Positions 1 through 7,190 are shown, numbered from the stretch's first letter. The stretch: DNA of 15,318 nucleotides from DASYYE01 sp035946955 (GCA_035946955.1 DASYYE010000134.1:1-15318), one strand, 5' to 3'. A program made the numbers and translations. The notes: generated by a model not told the origin, from the sequence alone.

Positions 1-1094
1 TGTGCGCCCGCTGCCAGCGGCTGGCCGCTGAGCTGGGTGATGAGCTGCCGGTCAGCTGGCGGCAGCCCGCCGACCGGTACGGCGAGAAGCTCGCCACCCC
101 CGACACCAGCGTCGGGGACCTGATCGGCGACATCGACCCGGTGAAGGTCGCCGAGGGCCGGACCCTGGGCGACCCCGAGACCATCCACTTCGGCCTGGTT
201 CCCCGGACGAACCGGGGCATCTTCTGCCTCAACGAGCTCCCCGACCTGGCCGAGCGCATCCAGGTGGCCCTGCTCAATGTGCTCGAGGAGCGTGACATCG
301 GCATCCGCGGCTATTCGCTGCGGCTCCCGCTCGACCTCGTGCTCGTCGCCAGCGCCAACCCCGAGGACTACACCAGCCGCGGACGGATCATCACCCCGCT
401 CAAAGACCGGTTCGGCTCGGAGGTCCGCACCCACTACCCGCTCACGCTCGCGGGCGAACTCGCACTGATCCACCAGGAGGCCGCCGTCCCTGGCGGCGGG
501 GGTGAGGCCAGCGCCGCACTGCCTGACCACCTCGCGGAAGTCATCGCCCGCTTCACCCGCCTGGTGCGTGCCTCGCCCGCGGTGGACTCGCGGTCTGGCG
601 TGTCGGCCCGGTTCGCGATCGCCGCGGCCGAGGCAGCCTCCGCGTCCGCGGCCCGCCGTGCCGCCCTGGTGGGCGAGGCACAGCCGGTGGCCCGCATCAG
701 CGACCTCCCCCCGGTCGTCGCCACGCTGCGGGGCAAGGTCGAGTTCGAAGTCAGTGAGGAGGGCCGGGAGGAGGAGGTGCTCGAGCACCTGCTGCGCCGG
801 GCCACACACGACACATTCCGTGCCCGGCTCGGCAGCGTCGACCTCGGCGGCCTGCTCGCGGTCTTCGAACAGGGCGGGACGGTCACCTCCGGCGACCTCG
901 TCCCCGCGAGCGCCATCCTGGCGTCCGTGGGTGAGGTGCCCGGGCTCGCCAAGATCATGGGACACCTGGGGATGGACGGCAGCGAGTCCCTGGGCCACGC
1001 CGCCGCGGCCGTGGAGTTCGCATTGGAAGGGCTCTACCTGATGCGCCGGCTGTCCAAGGACGCGGTGGACGGCCAGGCCGTCTACCGCACCTGA
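1..1094 (+). CDS. Mg-chelatase-like AAA+ ATPase (ChlI/MoxR type), 5' end missing
   Basis: The reading frame is open from base 3, so the start and the Walker A loop lie before the window; about 363 residues are visible. Numbering from the first visible codon, the Walker B strand is GIFCLNELPDL (N77-E78), sensor 1 is VASANPEDY (N119), and the arginine-finger region is PLKDRFGSE (R136). The segment DPETIHFGLVPRTNRG just before Walker B and the RIQVALLNVLEERDI helix after it are typical of the actinobacterial group often annotated as magnesium chelatase or sigma-54-interacting ATPase (similar to what I recall of Rv0958). Walker B has Asn where most AAA+ proteins have Asp. Two cysteines (CxxC) sit at the very start of the visible part. 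The next gene, 18 bases on, is a VWA protein, so the two probably form an ATPase/VWA pair that remodels a protein or inserts a metal. The substrate is unknown; chlorophyll synthesis is not implied. Confidence 0.85.
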   Translation, partial: CARCQRLAAELGDELPVSWRQPADRYGEKLATPDTSVGDLIGDIDPVKVAEGRTLGDPETIHFGLVPRTNRGIFCLNELPDLAERIQVALLNVLEERDIGIRGYSLRLPLDLVLVASANPEDYTSRGRIITPLKDRFGSEVRTHYPLTLAGELALIHQEAAVPGGGGEASAALPDHLAEVIARFTRLVRASPAVDSRSGVSARFAIAAAEAASASAARRAALVGEAQPVARISDLPPVVATLRGKVEFEVSEEGREEEVLEHLLRRATHDTFRARLGSVDLGGLLAVFEQGGTVTSGDLVPASAILASVGEVPGLAKIMGHLGMDGSESLGHAAAAVEFALEGLYLMRRLSKDAVDGQAVYRT

Positions 1095-1112
1095 GGTTGC
1101 AAGGGGGCGCGG

Positions 1113-3098
1113 GTGCCTGGATACCGCTACCAGAGGTACCACGACGGACCTGACCCGCTCGCGCCTCCCTACGATGCCCGCGGCGCACTCGATGAGATGG
1201 GCGAGCAGGTGCTCGCAGGCGCCGACCCCGGCAGCGCCCTGCGTGACCTGCTGCGGCGTGGCATGCTGGGCCGCCGGGGCTTGGACGACCTGCAGCGCCG
1301 GGTGGCCGAGCGCCGCGCCGAGATCCGCGGCCGGGGACGCCTCGACGGCATCCTGGAACAGGCCAGAGCACTGCTGGACACCGCGATCGGCCTGGAACGG
1401 GCGGAACTCTTCCCAGACCCAAGCGACGACGCGCGGATGCGCGAGGCGGAACTCGACTCGGTACCCGCCGACACCGCCCAGGCCATCCGGCACCTGGCCA
1501 GCTACTCCTGGCGCTCACCCGCCGCAGCGGCCGCCTTCGAGAAGCTCAAGGACCTGTTGCGCCGGGAGGTGCTGGACAGCCAGTTCCGCGGCATGAAGGA
1601 CGCCCTGTCCCACCCCGACCCGGACGCGCTGCAACGGGTCAAGGAGATGCTCGCCGAGCTGAACGGCATGCTCGACGCGGATGCGCGCGGTGAGCACACC
1701 CAGGAGGACTTCGAGCGGTTCATGGCGCGCTACGGGGACTTCTTCCCGGACTCCCCCGCCGACCTGGCCGAACTCGTGGACTCGCTCGCCCGCCGCGCCA
1801 TGGCGGCGCAGCGGCTGATGTCTTCGCTCAGCCCGGACCAGCAGGCGGAACTCGCCGCGCTCATGGAGGCAGCCCTGACCGACGCCGGGGTGGCCGACGA
1901 GATGGCCAGGCTCGGCGACGCGCTGCGGGCACGCCGTCCGGACATCGACCAGGCGGGCTGGGGCACGGAGACCATGACCGGGGAGGACCCGCTCGGCCTG
2001 GGGGACGCCACCAGTGCCGTCGCGGACCTCGCCGACCTGGCGGAACTCGAGGCGGCGCTGAGCCAGGACTACCCGGGTGCACGCCTGGACGACGTCGACG
2101 AAGAAGCGGTCCGCCGGGCACTCGGACGTCAGGCCGTGGACGATCTGGACGCGCTGCGCCAGACCGAGCGCGAACTGGAACGCCAGGGCTACCTGCAACG
2201 CAACGCGGGCAAGCTCGAACTGACACCCAAGGCGGTCCGCAGGCTCGGTGAGACGGCACTACGGCGGATCTTCGCCGACCTGGCCGAGGGCCGGGGCGGT
2301 GACCACGACCAGCCCGACGCGGGCCAGGCCGGTGAGCTCACGGGCGCCACCAGGCAATGGCACTTCGGGGACGAGCAGGCGATCGACACACCCGCCACGT
2401 TGCGCAATGCGCTGCTGCGCCAGGCGGCCAGCCGGCCGGTCGCGGCAGCGGATGGCGGCGGGCAACGGGTCAGCCTGTCACCGGAGGACTTCGAGGTCGC
2501 CGAGACCGAACAGCGCACTGCCGCAGCAGTGTGCCTGCTGGTGGACCTGTCCTACTCGATGGCTCTGCGCGGTACCTGGGGGGCGGCGAAGCAGACGGCC
2601 CTGGCGCTGTACGCGCTGGTGCGCAGCCGCTTCCCACAGGACTGCCTGCAGGTGGTGGGGTTCTCGAACTATGCGAGGGAACTGCGCGAGACCGAGCTCG
2701 CCGGGCTCGGCTGGGACATGGTCCAGGGCACCAACCTGCACCACGCACTCGTGCTGGCCGGACGCTACCTGGACCGGCGTCCGGAGCACGACCCTGTGGT
2801 GCTCATCGTGACCGACGGCGAGCCCACCGCCCACCTGCGCCGAGACGGGCAGTCGTGGTTCGACTGGCCGCCCGCACCTGAGACGCTCGAACTGACCCTC
2901 GCCGAGGTGGACAAGATGACGAGGCGGCGGGCCACGCTCAACATCTTCATGCTCGCCGACGACGAACGATTGACCGCATTTGTCAACGAAGTAGCAAGGC
3001 GCAATGGCGGGCGCGTGCTGCGGGCCCAGACCGACCGGCTGGGAGAATTCGTGGTCAGAGACTTCCTGCGTGCCCGCAGGGGGGCGATCAAGCGGTAG
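1113..3098 (+). CDS. VWA-domain protein, partner of the upstream AAA+ ATPase
   Basis: A 661-residue protein starting at GTG 1113, with AAGGGGG at 1101-1107 as ribosome binding site. The first roughly 460 residues are charged, mostly helical and rich in Asp, Arg and Ala, with no motif I recognise. A von Willebrand factor A domain fills roughly residues 470-650. Its metal-ion-dependent adhesion site is complete: D478-L-S480-Y-S482, T540 in QGTNLHH, and D568 in IVTDGEP. No signal peptide or membrane segment is seen, so it should be cytoplasmic. Spacing and order match the ChlI/ChlD, CobS/CobT and MoxR/VWA pairs, where the VWA subunit brings the target to the ATPase ring. The actinobacterial pair (compare Rv0958-Rv0959) has no target that I know of. 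Same-strand spacing of 18 bases suggests one mRNA with the ATPase gene. Confidence 0.85.
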   Translation: MPGYRYQRYHDGPDPLAPPYDARGALDEMGEQVLAGADPGSALRDLLRRGMLGRRGLDDLQRRVAERRAEIRGRGRLDGILEQARALLDTAIGLERAELFPDPSDDARMREAELDSVPADTAQAIRHLASYSWRSPAAAAAFEKLKDLLRREVLDSQFRGMKDALSHPDPDALQRVKEMLAELNGMLDADARGEHTQEDFERFMARYGDFFPDSPADLAELVDSLARRAMAAQRLMSSLSPDQQAELAALMEAALTDAGVADEMARLGDALRARRPDIDQAGWGTETMTGEDPLGLGDATSAVADLADLAELEAALSQDYPGARLDDVDEEAVRRALGRQAVDDLDALRQTERELERQGYLQRNAGKLELTPKAVRRLGETALRRIFADLAEGRGGDHDQPDAGQAGELTGATRQWHFGDEQAIDTPATLRNALLRQAASRPVAAADGGGQRVSLSPEDFEVAETEQRTAAAVCLLVDLSYSMALRGTWGAAKQTALALYALVRSRFPQDCLQVVGFSNYARELRETELAGLGWDMVQGTNLHHALVLAGRYLDRRPEHDPVVLIVTDGEPTAHLRRDGQSWFDWPPAPETLELTLAEVDKMTRRRATLNIFMLADDERLTAFVNEVARRNGGRVLRAQTDRLGEFVVRDFLRARRGAIKR

Positions 3099-3228
3099 AT
3101 TCTCCCCTTGCGGGTAACCCTTCCATATCATGCCGGCACAGCTACGGCACCCTGTAGTAGCGTTCGGCAGTTACTAACGATGAGCTGGCCGGAGCAGCGG
3201 CAGGCTCGCAAGGCCCGCACATCCATCT
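3099..3228. other. Intergenic stretch, no gene seen
   Basis: Between the VWA gene and the next plus-strand gene I see no credible ORF. There is a short inverted repeat, TGCCG...CGGCA, from about 3131 that could be a weak terminator. TATCAT at 3126-3131 looks like a -10 box but has no -35 at the right distance (TTGCGG at 3108-3113 is only 12 bases away). Confidence 0.3.
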
Positions 3229-3234
3229 AGGAGG
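3229..3234 (+). promoter_or_regulatory. Ribosome binding site AGGAGG deciding a GTG start
   Basis: A perfect AGGAGG lies five bases before the GTG at 3240. This favours that start over the internal ATG 14 codons later. Confidence 0.8.
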
Positions 3235-3239
3235 ATCAC

Positions 3240-3563
3240 GTGAGTTCCACCAGCGCGTCCGGCGGACGGTCATCCGGCAAGATGATCGCCGTCATCGTCC
3301 TCGGCGTCATTGCCCTCGTGAGCATCGTGGCCGCCATCATCTTCTTCGTGGAGCCGGCCCACTCGCTGCCGGCCTTCATGGGCCAGATCAAGTTCAACGG
3401 CCACAACCACGCACGTGCCTACGGCACCCGCCCGCTGCACGGGGCGGCCGCGCTGGTGCTCGCCGTGGTGTGCCTGGTCGGTGCCTGGTTCGTCAACCGG
3501 GGTGGCAAGGCCGCCAACTCCAGCAGCGCTAGCAACACGGTGGACGCTGGCAGCCGCAATTAG
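3240..3563 (+). CDS. Small membrane protein, two transmembrane segments, function unknown
   Basis: A 107-residue protein with a GTG start and an excellent AGGAGG site. A Ser/Gly-rich N-terminus of about 13 residues is followed by a hydrophobic segment at about 14-37. Next comes a loop of about 30 residues rich in His, Asn and Arg (HNHARAYGTRPLHG), a second hydrophobic segment at about 67-86, and a polar Ser/Asn-rich tail. The SLPAFMG...RPLHGAAALV pattern is familiar from unnamed actinobacterial membrane proteins, but I cannot name a function. The three histidines between the membrane segments could bind a metal; that is inference only. A strong terminator follows, so it probably forms its own transcript or ends one. 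Confidence 0.75.
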   Translation: MSSTSASGGRSSGKMIAVIVLGVIALVSIVAAIIFFVEPAHSLPAFMGQIKFNGHNHARAYGTRPLHGAAALVLAVVCLVGAWFVNRGGKAANSSSASNTVDAGSRN

Positions 3564-3597
3564 GTCTGTCCCTCCGCCGGGACAGCGCACCCCTGAT

Positions 3598-3628
3598 GAT
3601 CCCCTGGCACCCGTGGTGCCAGGGGATC
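3598..3628. terminator. Hairpin terminator, 13-bp perfect stem
   Basis: Arm 3598-3610 (GATCCCCTGGCAC) and arm 3616-3628 (GTGCCAGGGGATC) are exact reverse complements around a five-base loop. It lies 35 bases after the stop of the small membrane protein. Only TT follows on the plus strand, as is common in actinomycetes where terminators often lack a long T run. A smaller hairpin, TGTCCC/GGGACA at 3567-3584, lies just before it. Confidence 0.75.
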
Positions 3629-3656
3629 TTGGCTGAACGCCCTAGGATGTCTTGAC

Positions 3657-4217
3657 ATGTCCTTCACCGACCGAGTGTTGCTCTGGCTCCACATCGCGTT
3701 CGCGGTCTTCGCCATCGGCCCGGCCACGGCCGCGATCATGTCAACCCCGCGCCAGATCCGGGCTCGCAACGTTGCCGTGGTCCGTCACCTGCTGCGGAGC
3801 ACCCGGGTGTACTCGGTGCTCACGCTGGGCGTCGCGATCTTCGGCGGGGTGCTTGGCGAGGCAAAGCATGAGCTCGGCAAGGTATGGCTGACGGTTTCGA
3901 TGACGTTGTTCGTGGTGGCCCTGGTGTGCCTGGTGCTCATCATGCGGGACCAGACCCGGGCCATCGTCGCACTGGAGTCGTCAGCCAGTGACGAGGCCCT
4001 CGCTGTCGCGGCCGCCTCACCGCCGCCCGCCAAACCCGTCCTGGCTGGGCCAGACGGTGCCGCCGCGCCCGGCGGCACCGACACCCCGGCGGCCAAGCCT
4101 GACCCCGCCACCCCCTCCCAGGTGGCGAACGTGGAGCGCGGGCGCATTGCCTCCCTCGGCGGGATCGTGGGCCTGATCTGGCTGGCGATCCTGGTGCTGA
4201 TGGTCTGGCAGCCCTGA
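3657..4217 (+). CDS. Integral membrane protein, DUF2269-like, four transmembrane segments
   Basis: A 186-residue protein with ATG at 3657 and AGGA at 3644-3647. Hydrophobic segments lie at about residues 6-27, 51-67, 76-96 and 165-184. The start (VLLWLHIAFAVFAIGPATAAIMSTPRQIR) resembles the DUF2269 group of predicted membrane proteins, which have a His in the first helix. Between the third and fourth helices is a polar linker of about 60 residues rich in Ala and Pro (about 105-160), probably disordered. There is no catalytic motif to support a function. It starts after a terminator, so it likely has its own promoter, although I see no clear -35/-10 in the 28 bases available. Confidence 0.7.
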   Translation: MSFTDRVLLWLHIAFAVFAIGPATAAIMSTPRQIRARNVAVVRHLLRSTRVYSVLTLGVAIFGGVLGEAKHELGKVWLTVSMTLFVVALVCLVLIMRDQTRAIVALESSASDEALAVAAASPPPAKPVLAGPDGAAAPGGTDTPAAKPDPATPSQVANVERGRIASLGGIVGLIWLAILVLMVWQP

Positions 4218-4253
4218 CTCTGCTGGTCCCGCTCGCCTCTGGGCGCCCGAGGT

Positions 4254-4318
4254 CGCCGTCTTCCTTCCTCGCTCCCGCGCTCGCTGCGCTCGCTTCTCGC
4301 TCGTCAGTCCAGACGGCG
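4254..4318. repeat. Tandem GCGCTCGCT repeat inside an 8-bp inverted repeat
   Basis: Between two convergent genes, CGCCGTCT at 4254-4261 and AGACGGCG at 4311-4318 are exact reverse complements. Between them GCGCTCGCT occurs twice back to back (4277-4285 and 4286-4294), followed by the related TCTCGCTCG. Similar AGCGAGCGCAGCGAGCG stretches occur as dispersed intergenic repeats in high-G+C genomes. The structure may also end transcription from both sides; no T run is present. Confidence 0.5.
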
Positions 4319-4347
4319 CCGCGCCCTTCGGCTCGCGGGAGGTGTCC

Positions 4348-5517
4348 TCAGCCGAGGGCGTAGCGCAGGTCTGCCAGCAGGTCCTCGCAGGACTCGATAC
4401 CGACCGACAGGCGGACCAGGTCGGGGGGGACCGCCAGCGGGGAGTCCGCGGCCGAAGCATGCGTCATGCGGTGCGGGTGCTCGATCAGCGACTCCACTCC
4501 CCCGAGCGACTCGCCCAGGGTGAACAAGCGGGTGCGCCCGCATACCGCGACAGCCGCCTCCTCGCCGCCGCGGACCTGGAACGACACCATGCCGCCGAAG
4601 CCACGCATCTGCTTGGCCGCGGTCTCATGGCCGGGGTGGGCAGGCAGTCCCGGGTAGAGCACGCGCGTCACCTGCGGGTGGCCGGCCAGCAGGTCCGCGG
4701 CCCGCGCGGCATTGTGGCTGTGACGGTCCATCCGGACCGCCAGGGTCTTGATGCCACGCAGGGTGAGCCACGCATCGAACGGCCCAGCCACGGCGCCCGT
4801 CGCGTTCTGGCCGAACGCGAGGCGCTCGCCCAGTTCCGGGTCGGCTACCACGAGCGCCCCACCGACCACGTCGGAATGCCCGCCCAGGTACTTGGTGGTC
4901 GAGTGGACGACCACGTCGGCGCCCAGTGCCAACGGGCTCTGCAGGTACGGCGAGGCGAACGTGTTGTCCACGACCAGCAGTGCCCCCGCCTGCCTGCACT
5001 CCTGCGCCACCGCGGCGATGTCCACGATGGACAGCAGCGGGTTGGTCGGGGTCTCCACCCAGACAACCCGGGCACGCTGGGTCTGGAGGGACTGCCTGAG
5101 CGCTATGGGGTCAGACACCGCCACCGGGCAGTAGCTGACCTGCCACCGCGAGAAGACCTTGTCGAACAACCGGTAGGTGCCGCCATAGGCGTCGTGCGGG
5201 ATGACCACGTGGTCGCCGGGCGCGCACACGGTACGGAGCAGGCAGTCCTCGGCCGCCATCCCCGAGGCGAACGCGAGCGCACGCGCCCCGCCCTCCAGTG
5301 CGGCGAGACACTCCTCCAGGGCATGCCGCGTCGGGTTGGCCGTCCGTGAGTATTCATAACCCGCGCGCAGCCCACCCACCCCGTCCTGGGCGTAGGTGGA
5401 CACCTGGTAGATCGGCGGGACCACCGCACCGGTGGCCGGGTCCGGTTCCTGGCCCGCATGGATCGCGAGCGTCTCGAAGCTGCCCATCTGGCCTCCAGCA
5501 GCCGCTGGCCCGCTCAT
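4348..5517 (-). CDS. metB: Cystathionine gamma-synthase / gamma-lyase (PLP enzyme)
   Basis: A 389-residue Cys/Met-metabolism PLP enzyme. Visible motifs: YEYSRTANPTR (54-64), SGM (85-87), DAYGGTYRLF for the PLP-stacking tyrosine (Y111), D184 in VVDNTFASPYLQ, and the Schiff-base lysine K209 in HSTTKYLGGHSD. Family members either join O-acyl-homoserine with cysteine to make cystathionine or split cystathionine to cysteine. Pairing with a beta-synthase makes the lyase direction attractive here, but sequence alone does not decide. The start at 5517 overlaps the stop of the beta-synthase gene as ATGA, suggesting coupled translation. A second ATG at 5487 (residue 11) has TGGAGG four bases upstream and sits where family similarity begins (MGSFETLAIHAG), so the true protein may be 379 residues. 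Confidence 0.93.
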   Translation of the reverse strand: MSGPAAAGGQMGSFETLAIHAGQEPDPATGAVVPPIYQVSTYAQDGVGGLRAGYEYSRTANPTRHALEECLAALEGGARALAFASGMAAEDCLLRTVCAPGDHVVIPHDAYGGTYRLFDKVFSRWQVSYCPVAVSDPIALRQSLQTQRARVVWVETPTNPLLSIVDIAAVAQECRQAGALLVVDNTFASPYLQSPLALGADVVVHSTTKYLGGHSDVVGGALVVADPELGERLAFGQNATGAVAGPFDAWLTLRGIKTLAVRMDRHSHNAARAADLLAGHPQVTRVLYPGLPAHPGHETAAKQMRGFGGMVSFQVRGGEEAAVAVCGRTRLFTLGESLGGVESLIEHPHRMTHASAADSPLAVPPDLVRLSVGIESCEDLLADLRYALG

Positions 5518-6926
5518 GAGGCACCTGCCGCGAGGAAGGTGAGCACGTCCTGGCGGGTGATCATGCCTTGCGGGCGGCCGTCCACCAGGACGACGGCGGC
5601 GTCGGCCTTTTCCAGCGCGGCCACGGCCCGGCTCACCTGCTCTCCTGACCCGACCATGGGCAGCGGCGGGGACATGTGGTCCCCCACCGGGTCAGTGGCA
5701 CTGGCCCGGCCTGACACGAGCGCGTCGAGCAGGTCGCGTTCGACCACCGAACCAACCACCTCGGCCACCATCACCGGCGGCTCCTCCTTCATCACCGGGA
5801 GCTGAGACACGCTGTACTCACGCAGGATGGCGATGGCAGCACCCACTGTCTCATCGGGATGGGCGTGCACGAACGCCGGGAGGCCCGCCTGCTTGCGCGC
5901 GAGGACATCGGCGATCTTGGGCTCTTGCGTCTGGGCGGCGAGGAACCCGTAGTCGGACATCCACTCGTCATTGAAGATCTTCGACAGGTAGCCGCGGCCG
6001 CCGTCGGGCAGCAGGACCACGACCACGGCGCCTGGTCCAGCGGCGGCTGCGGCCCGCAGCGCCGCGACCACCGCCAAGCCACATGAGCCGCCTGTCAGCA
6101 GACCCTCCTCCCGGGCGAGCCTGCGGGTCATGAGGAACGAGTCGGCGTCGCTGACCGCGATCACCTCATCGCAGACCCGGGGGTCATAGGTCTGCGGCCA
6201 GATGTCCTCGCCCACTCCCTCGACCAGGTAGGGACGGCCCGTGCCGCCGGAGTACACCGATCCCTCCGGGTCGGCGCCGATGACCTTCACCCTGCCCCGG
6301 GACACCTCTTTGAGGTAGCGGCCCGCGCCGGTGATCGTGCCGCCGGTGCCGATGCCGGCGACGAAGTGCGTTACCTTCCCGGCGGTCTGTTCCCAGACCT
6401 CCGGGCCGGTGGTGTGGTAGTGCGAGGCGGGGTTCTCGGAGTTGGAGTACTGGTCGGGCTTCCAGCCGCCGGGGGTCTGGGCCGCCAGCCTGGTCGAGAC
6501 CGAGTAGTAGGAGTCCGGGTGGTCCGGCGCCACCGCCGATGGGCAGACCACGACCTCTGCCCCATATGCGCGGAGCACACCGATCTTGTCCTGGGCGACC
6601 TTGTCGGGGCAGACGAAGATGCAGCGGTACCCCTTTTCCGCGGCCACGATCGCCAGCCCCACACCGGTATTGCCGGAGGTCGGCTCGATGATGGTGCCGC
6701 CCGGGCGCAACAGGCCTTCCTTCTCGGCGGCCGTCACCATGCGCAGTGCGATCCGGTCCTTGACCGACCCACCGGGGTTGAAGTACTCCACTTTCGCAAG
6801 CACCTGGGGTGCCTGGCCCGCCTCCCCGAGACCCGCGTCGCCGGGGCCCAGCCCGGCGGTGACCCGCCGCAGGCGAAGCAGTGGGGTGTTGCCGACAAGC
6901 TCGAGCAGCGATTCATGGACTTGCAC
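5514..6926 (-). CDS. cbs: Cystathionine beta-synthase with C-terminal CBS-domain pair
   Basis: A fold-type II PLP enzyme of 470 residues that condenses serine with homocysteine to give cystathionine, the first step of reverse transsulfuration. Numbering from the chosen start: LVGNTPL near the N-terminus, PLP lysine K56 in FNPGGSVKDR, TSGNTG at 83-88, the phosphate-binding loop GIGTGGTITG at 191-200 and GGSCG at 279-283. Residues about 337-468 form two CBS (Bateman) motifs, including GLPAFVHAHPDETVGAA and GRPQGMITRQDVL, which in the family bind adenosyl ligands such as SAM. There is no N-terminal haem domain, as is usual in bacteria. GTG 6926 was chosen because GGGAGG ends seven bases upstream and the protein then begins MQVHESLLELVGNTPL, as relatives do; an in-frame GTG at 6956 lacks such a site. 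The next gene overlaps by four bases. Confidence 0.93.
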   Translation of the reverse strand: MQVHESLLELVGNTPLLRLRRVTAGLGPGDAGLGEAGQAPQVLAKVEYFNPGGSVKDRIALRMVTAAEKEGLLRPGGTIIEPTSGNTGVGLAIVAAEKGYRCIFVCPDKVAQDKIGVLRAYGAEVVVCPSAVAPDHPDSYYSVSTRLAAQTPGGWKPDQYSNSENPASHYHTTGPEVWEQTAGKVTHFVAGIGTGGTITGAGRYLKEVSRGRVKVIGADPEGSVYSGGTGRPYLVEGVGEDIWPQTYDPRVCDEVIAVSDADSFLMTRRLAREEGLLTGGSCGLAVVAALRAAAAAGPGAVVVVLLPDGGRGYLSKIFNDEWMSDYGFLAAQTQEPKIADVLARKQAGLPAFVHAHPDETVGAAIAILREYSVSQLPVMKEEPPVMVAEVVGSVVERDLLDALVSGRASATDPVGDHMSPPLPMVGSGEQVSRAVAALEKADAAVVLVDGRPQGMITRQDVLTFLAAGAS

Positions 6927-6933
6927 CGCAGGA

Positions 6934-6939
6934 CCTCCC
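6934..6939 (-). promoter_or_regulatory. Ribosome binding site GGGAGG of cbs
   Basis: GGGAGG on the minus strand with a seven-base spacer to GTG 6926. This decides the start of the beta-synthase against the longer frame from 6956. Confidence 0.8.
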
Positions 6940-7032
6940 AACAGGCTTTGGCCCACGTCATCGGGGGCGCGCCCGACCCACAGACGCTACCGGACACTGC
7001 GTACACCTCCCTTCCCGCCCCTCAGGCCGCGC

Positions 7033-7094
7033 ATTTCCATGATCGTGAAGACTTTCAGTCATATTGACTGACAGACCTTCAGGATCATGGAAAT
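7033..7094. repeat. 62-base interrupted palindrome in the cbs / thiolase divergent region
   Basis: Outer arms ATTTCCATGATC (7033-7044) and GATCATGGAAAT (7083-7094) are exact reverse complements. After one mismatch, TGAAG (7046-7050) pairs with CTTCA (7077-7081). The centre holds a second palindrome, CAGTCA-TAT-TGACTG (7056-7070), shifted by half a base pair from the outer axis. The stretch is clearly richer in A+T than its surroundings. It could be a compound operator, a hairpin in the cbs leader RNA, or the remnant of a small palindromic mobile element. No target-site duplication is seen. Confidence 0.7.
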
Positions 7095-7120
7095 CGGTCC
7101 TCGCCGGGGGGGTGGCTTGA

Positions 7121-7136
7121 GCTACTGGCGAGTAAC
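7121..7136 (+). promoter_or_regulatory. Operator-like inverted repeat GCTACTGGCGAGTAAC before the thiolase gene
   Basis: Twelve of sixteen positions are dyad-symmetric, with half-sites TACT and AGTA around a GGCG centre. It lies 60 bases before the thiolase start. TetR-type repressors of fatty-acid degradation genes in actinomycetes bind sites of the TTACT...AGTAA kind, so this is a plausible operator; the regulator is not in the window. Confidence 0.45.
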
Positions 7137-7151
7137 CTGTGTGGGGGTTAC
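7132..7151 (+). promoter_or_regulatory. Second inverted repeat GTAACC-N8-GGTTAC overlapping the first
   Basis: GTAACC (7132-7137) and GGTTAC (7146-7151) are exact reverse complements with an eight-base spacer. The left half shares bases with the AGTAAC half-site of the preceding repeat, so the two sites could compete. A TTGACC at 7154-7159 resembles a -35 box but no good -10 follows. Confidence 0.35.
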
Positions 7152-7185
7152 CGTTGACCTTGAGTTGTCAGTCGGCACAGAAACT

Positions 7186-7190
7186 AGGAG
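7186..7190 (+). promoter_or_regulatory. Ribosome binding site AGGAG of the thiolase gene
   Basis: AGGAG sits five bases before ATG 7196 and rules out the longer GTG-started frame from 7139, whose extra 19 residues do not look like a thiolase. Confidence 0.85.

Noticed and set aside
3108..3131. Promoter TTGCGG / TATCAT before the small membrane protein
   Set aside because: Spacing of 12 bases is too short for a normal sigma-70-type promoter.
4254..4318. CRISPR-like array
   Set aside because: Only two 9-base units directly abutting, with no spacers and no cas genes nearby.
4342..5349. 335-codon plus-strand frame opposite the MetB-type gene
   Set aside because: Antisense shadow; His/Arg-rich translation without motifs.
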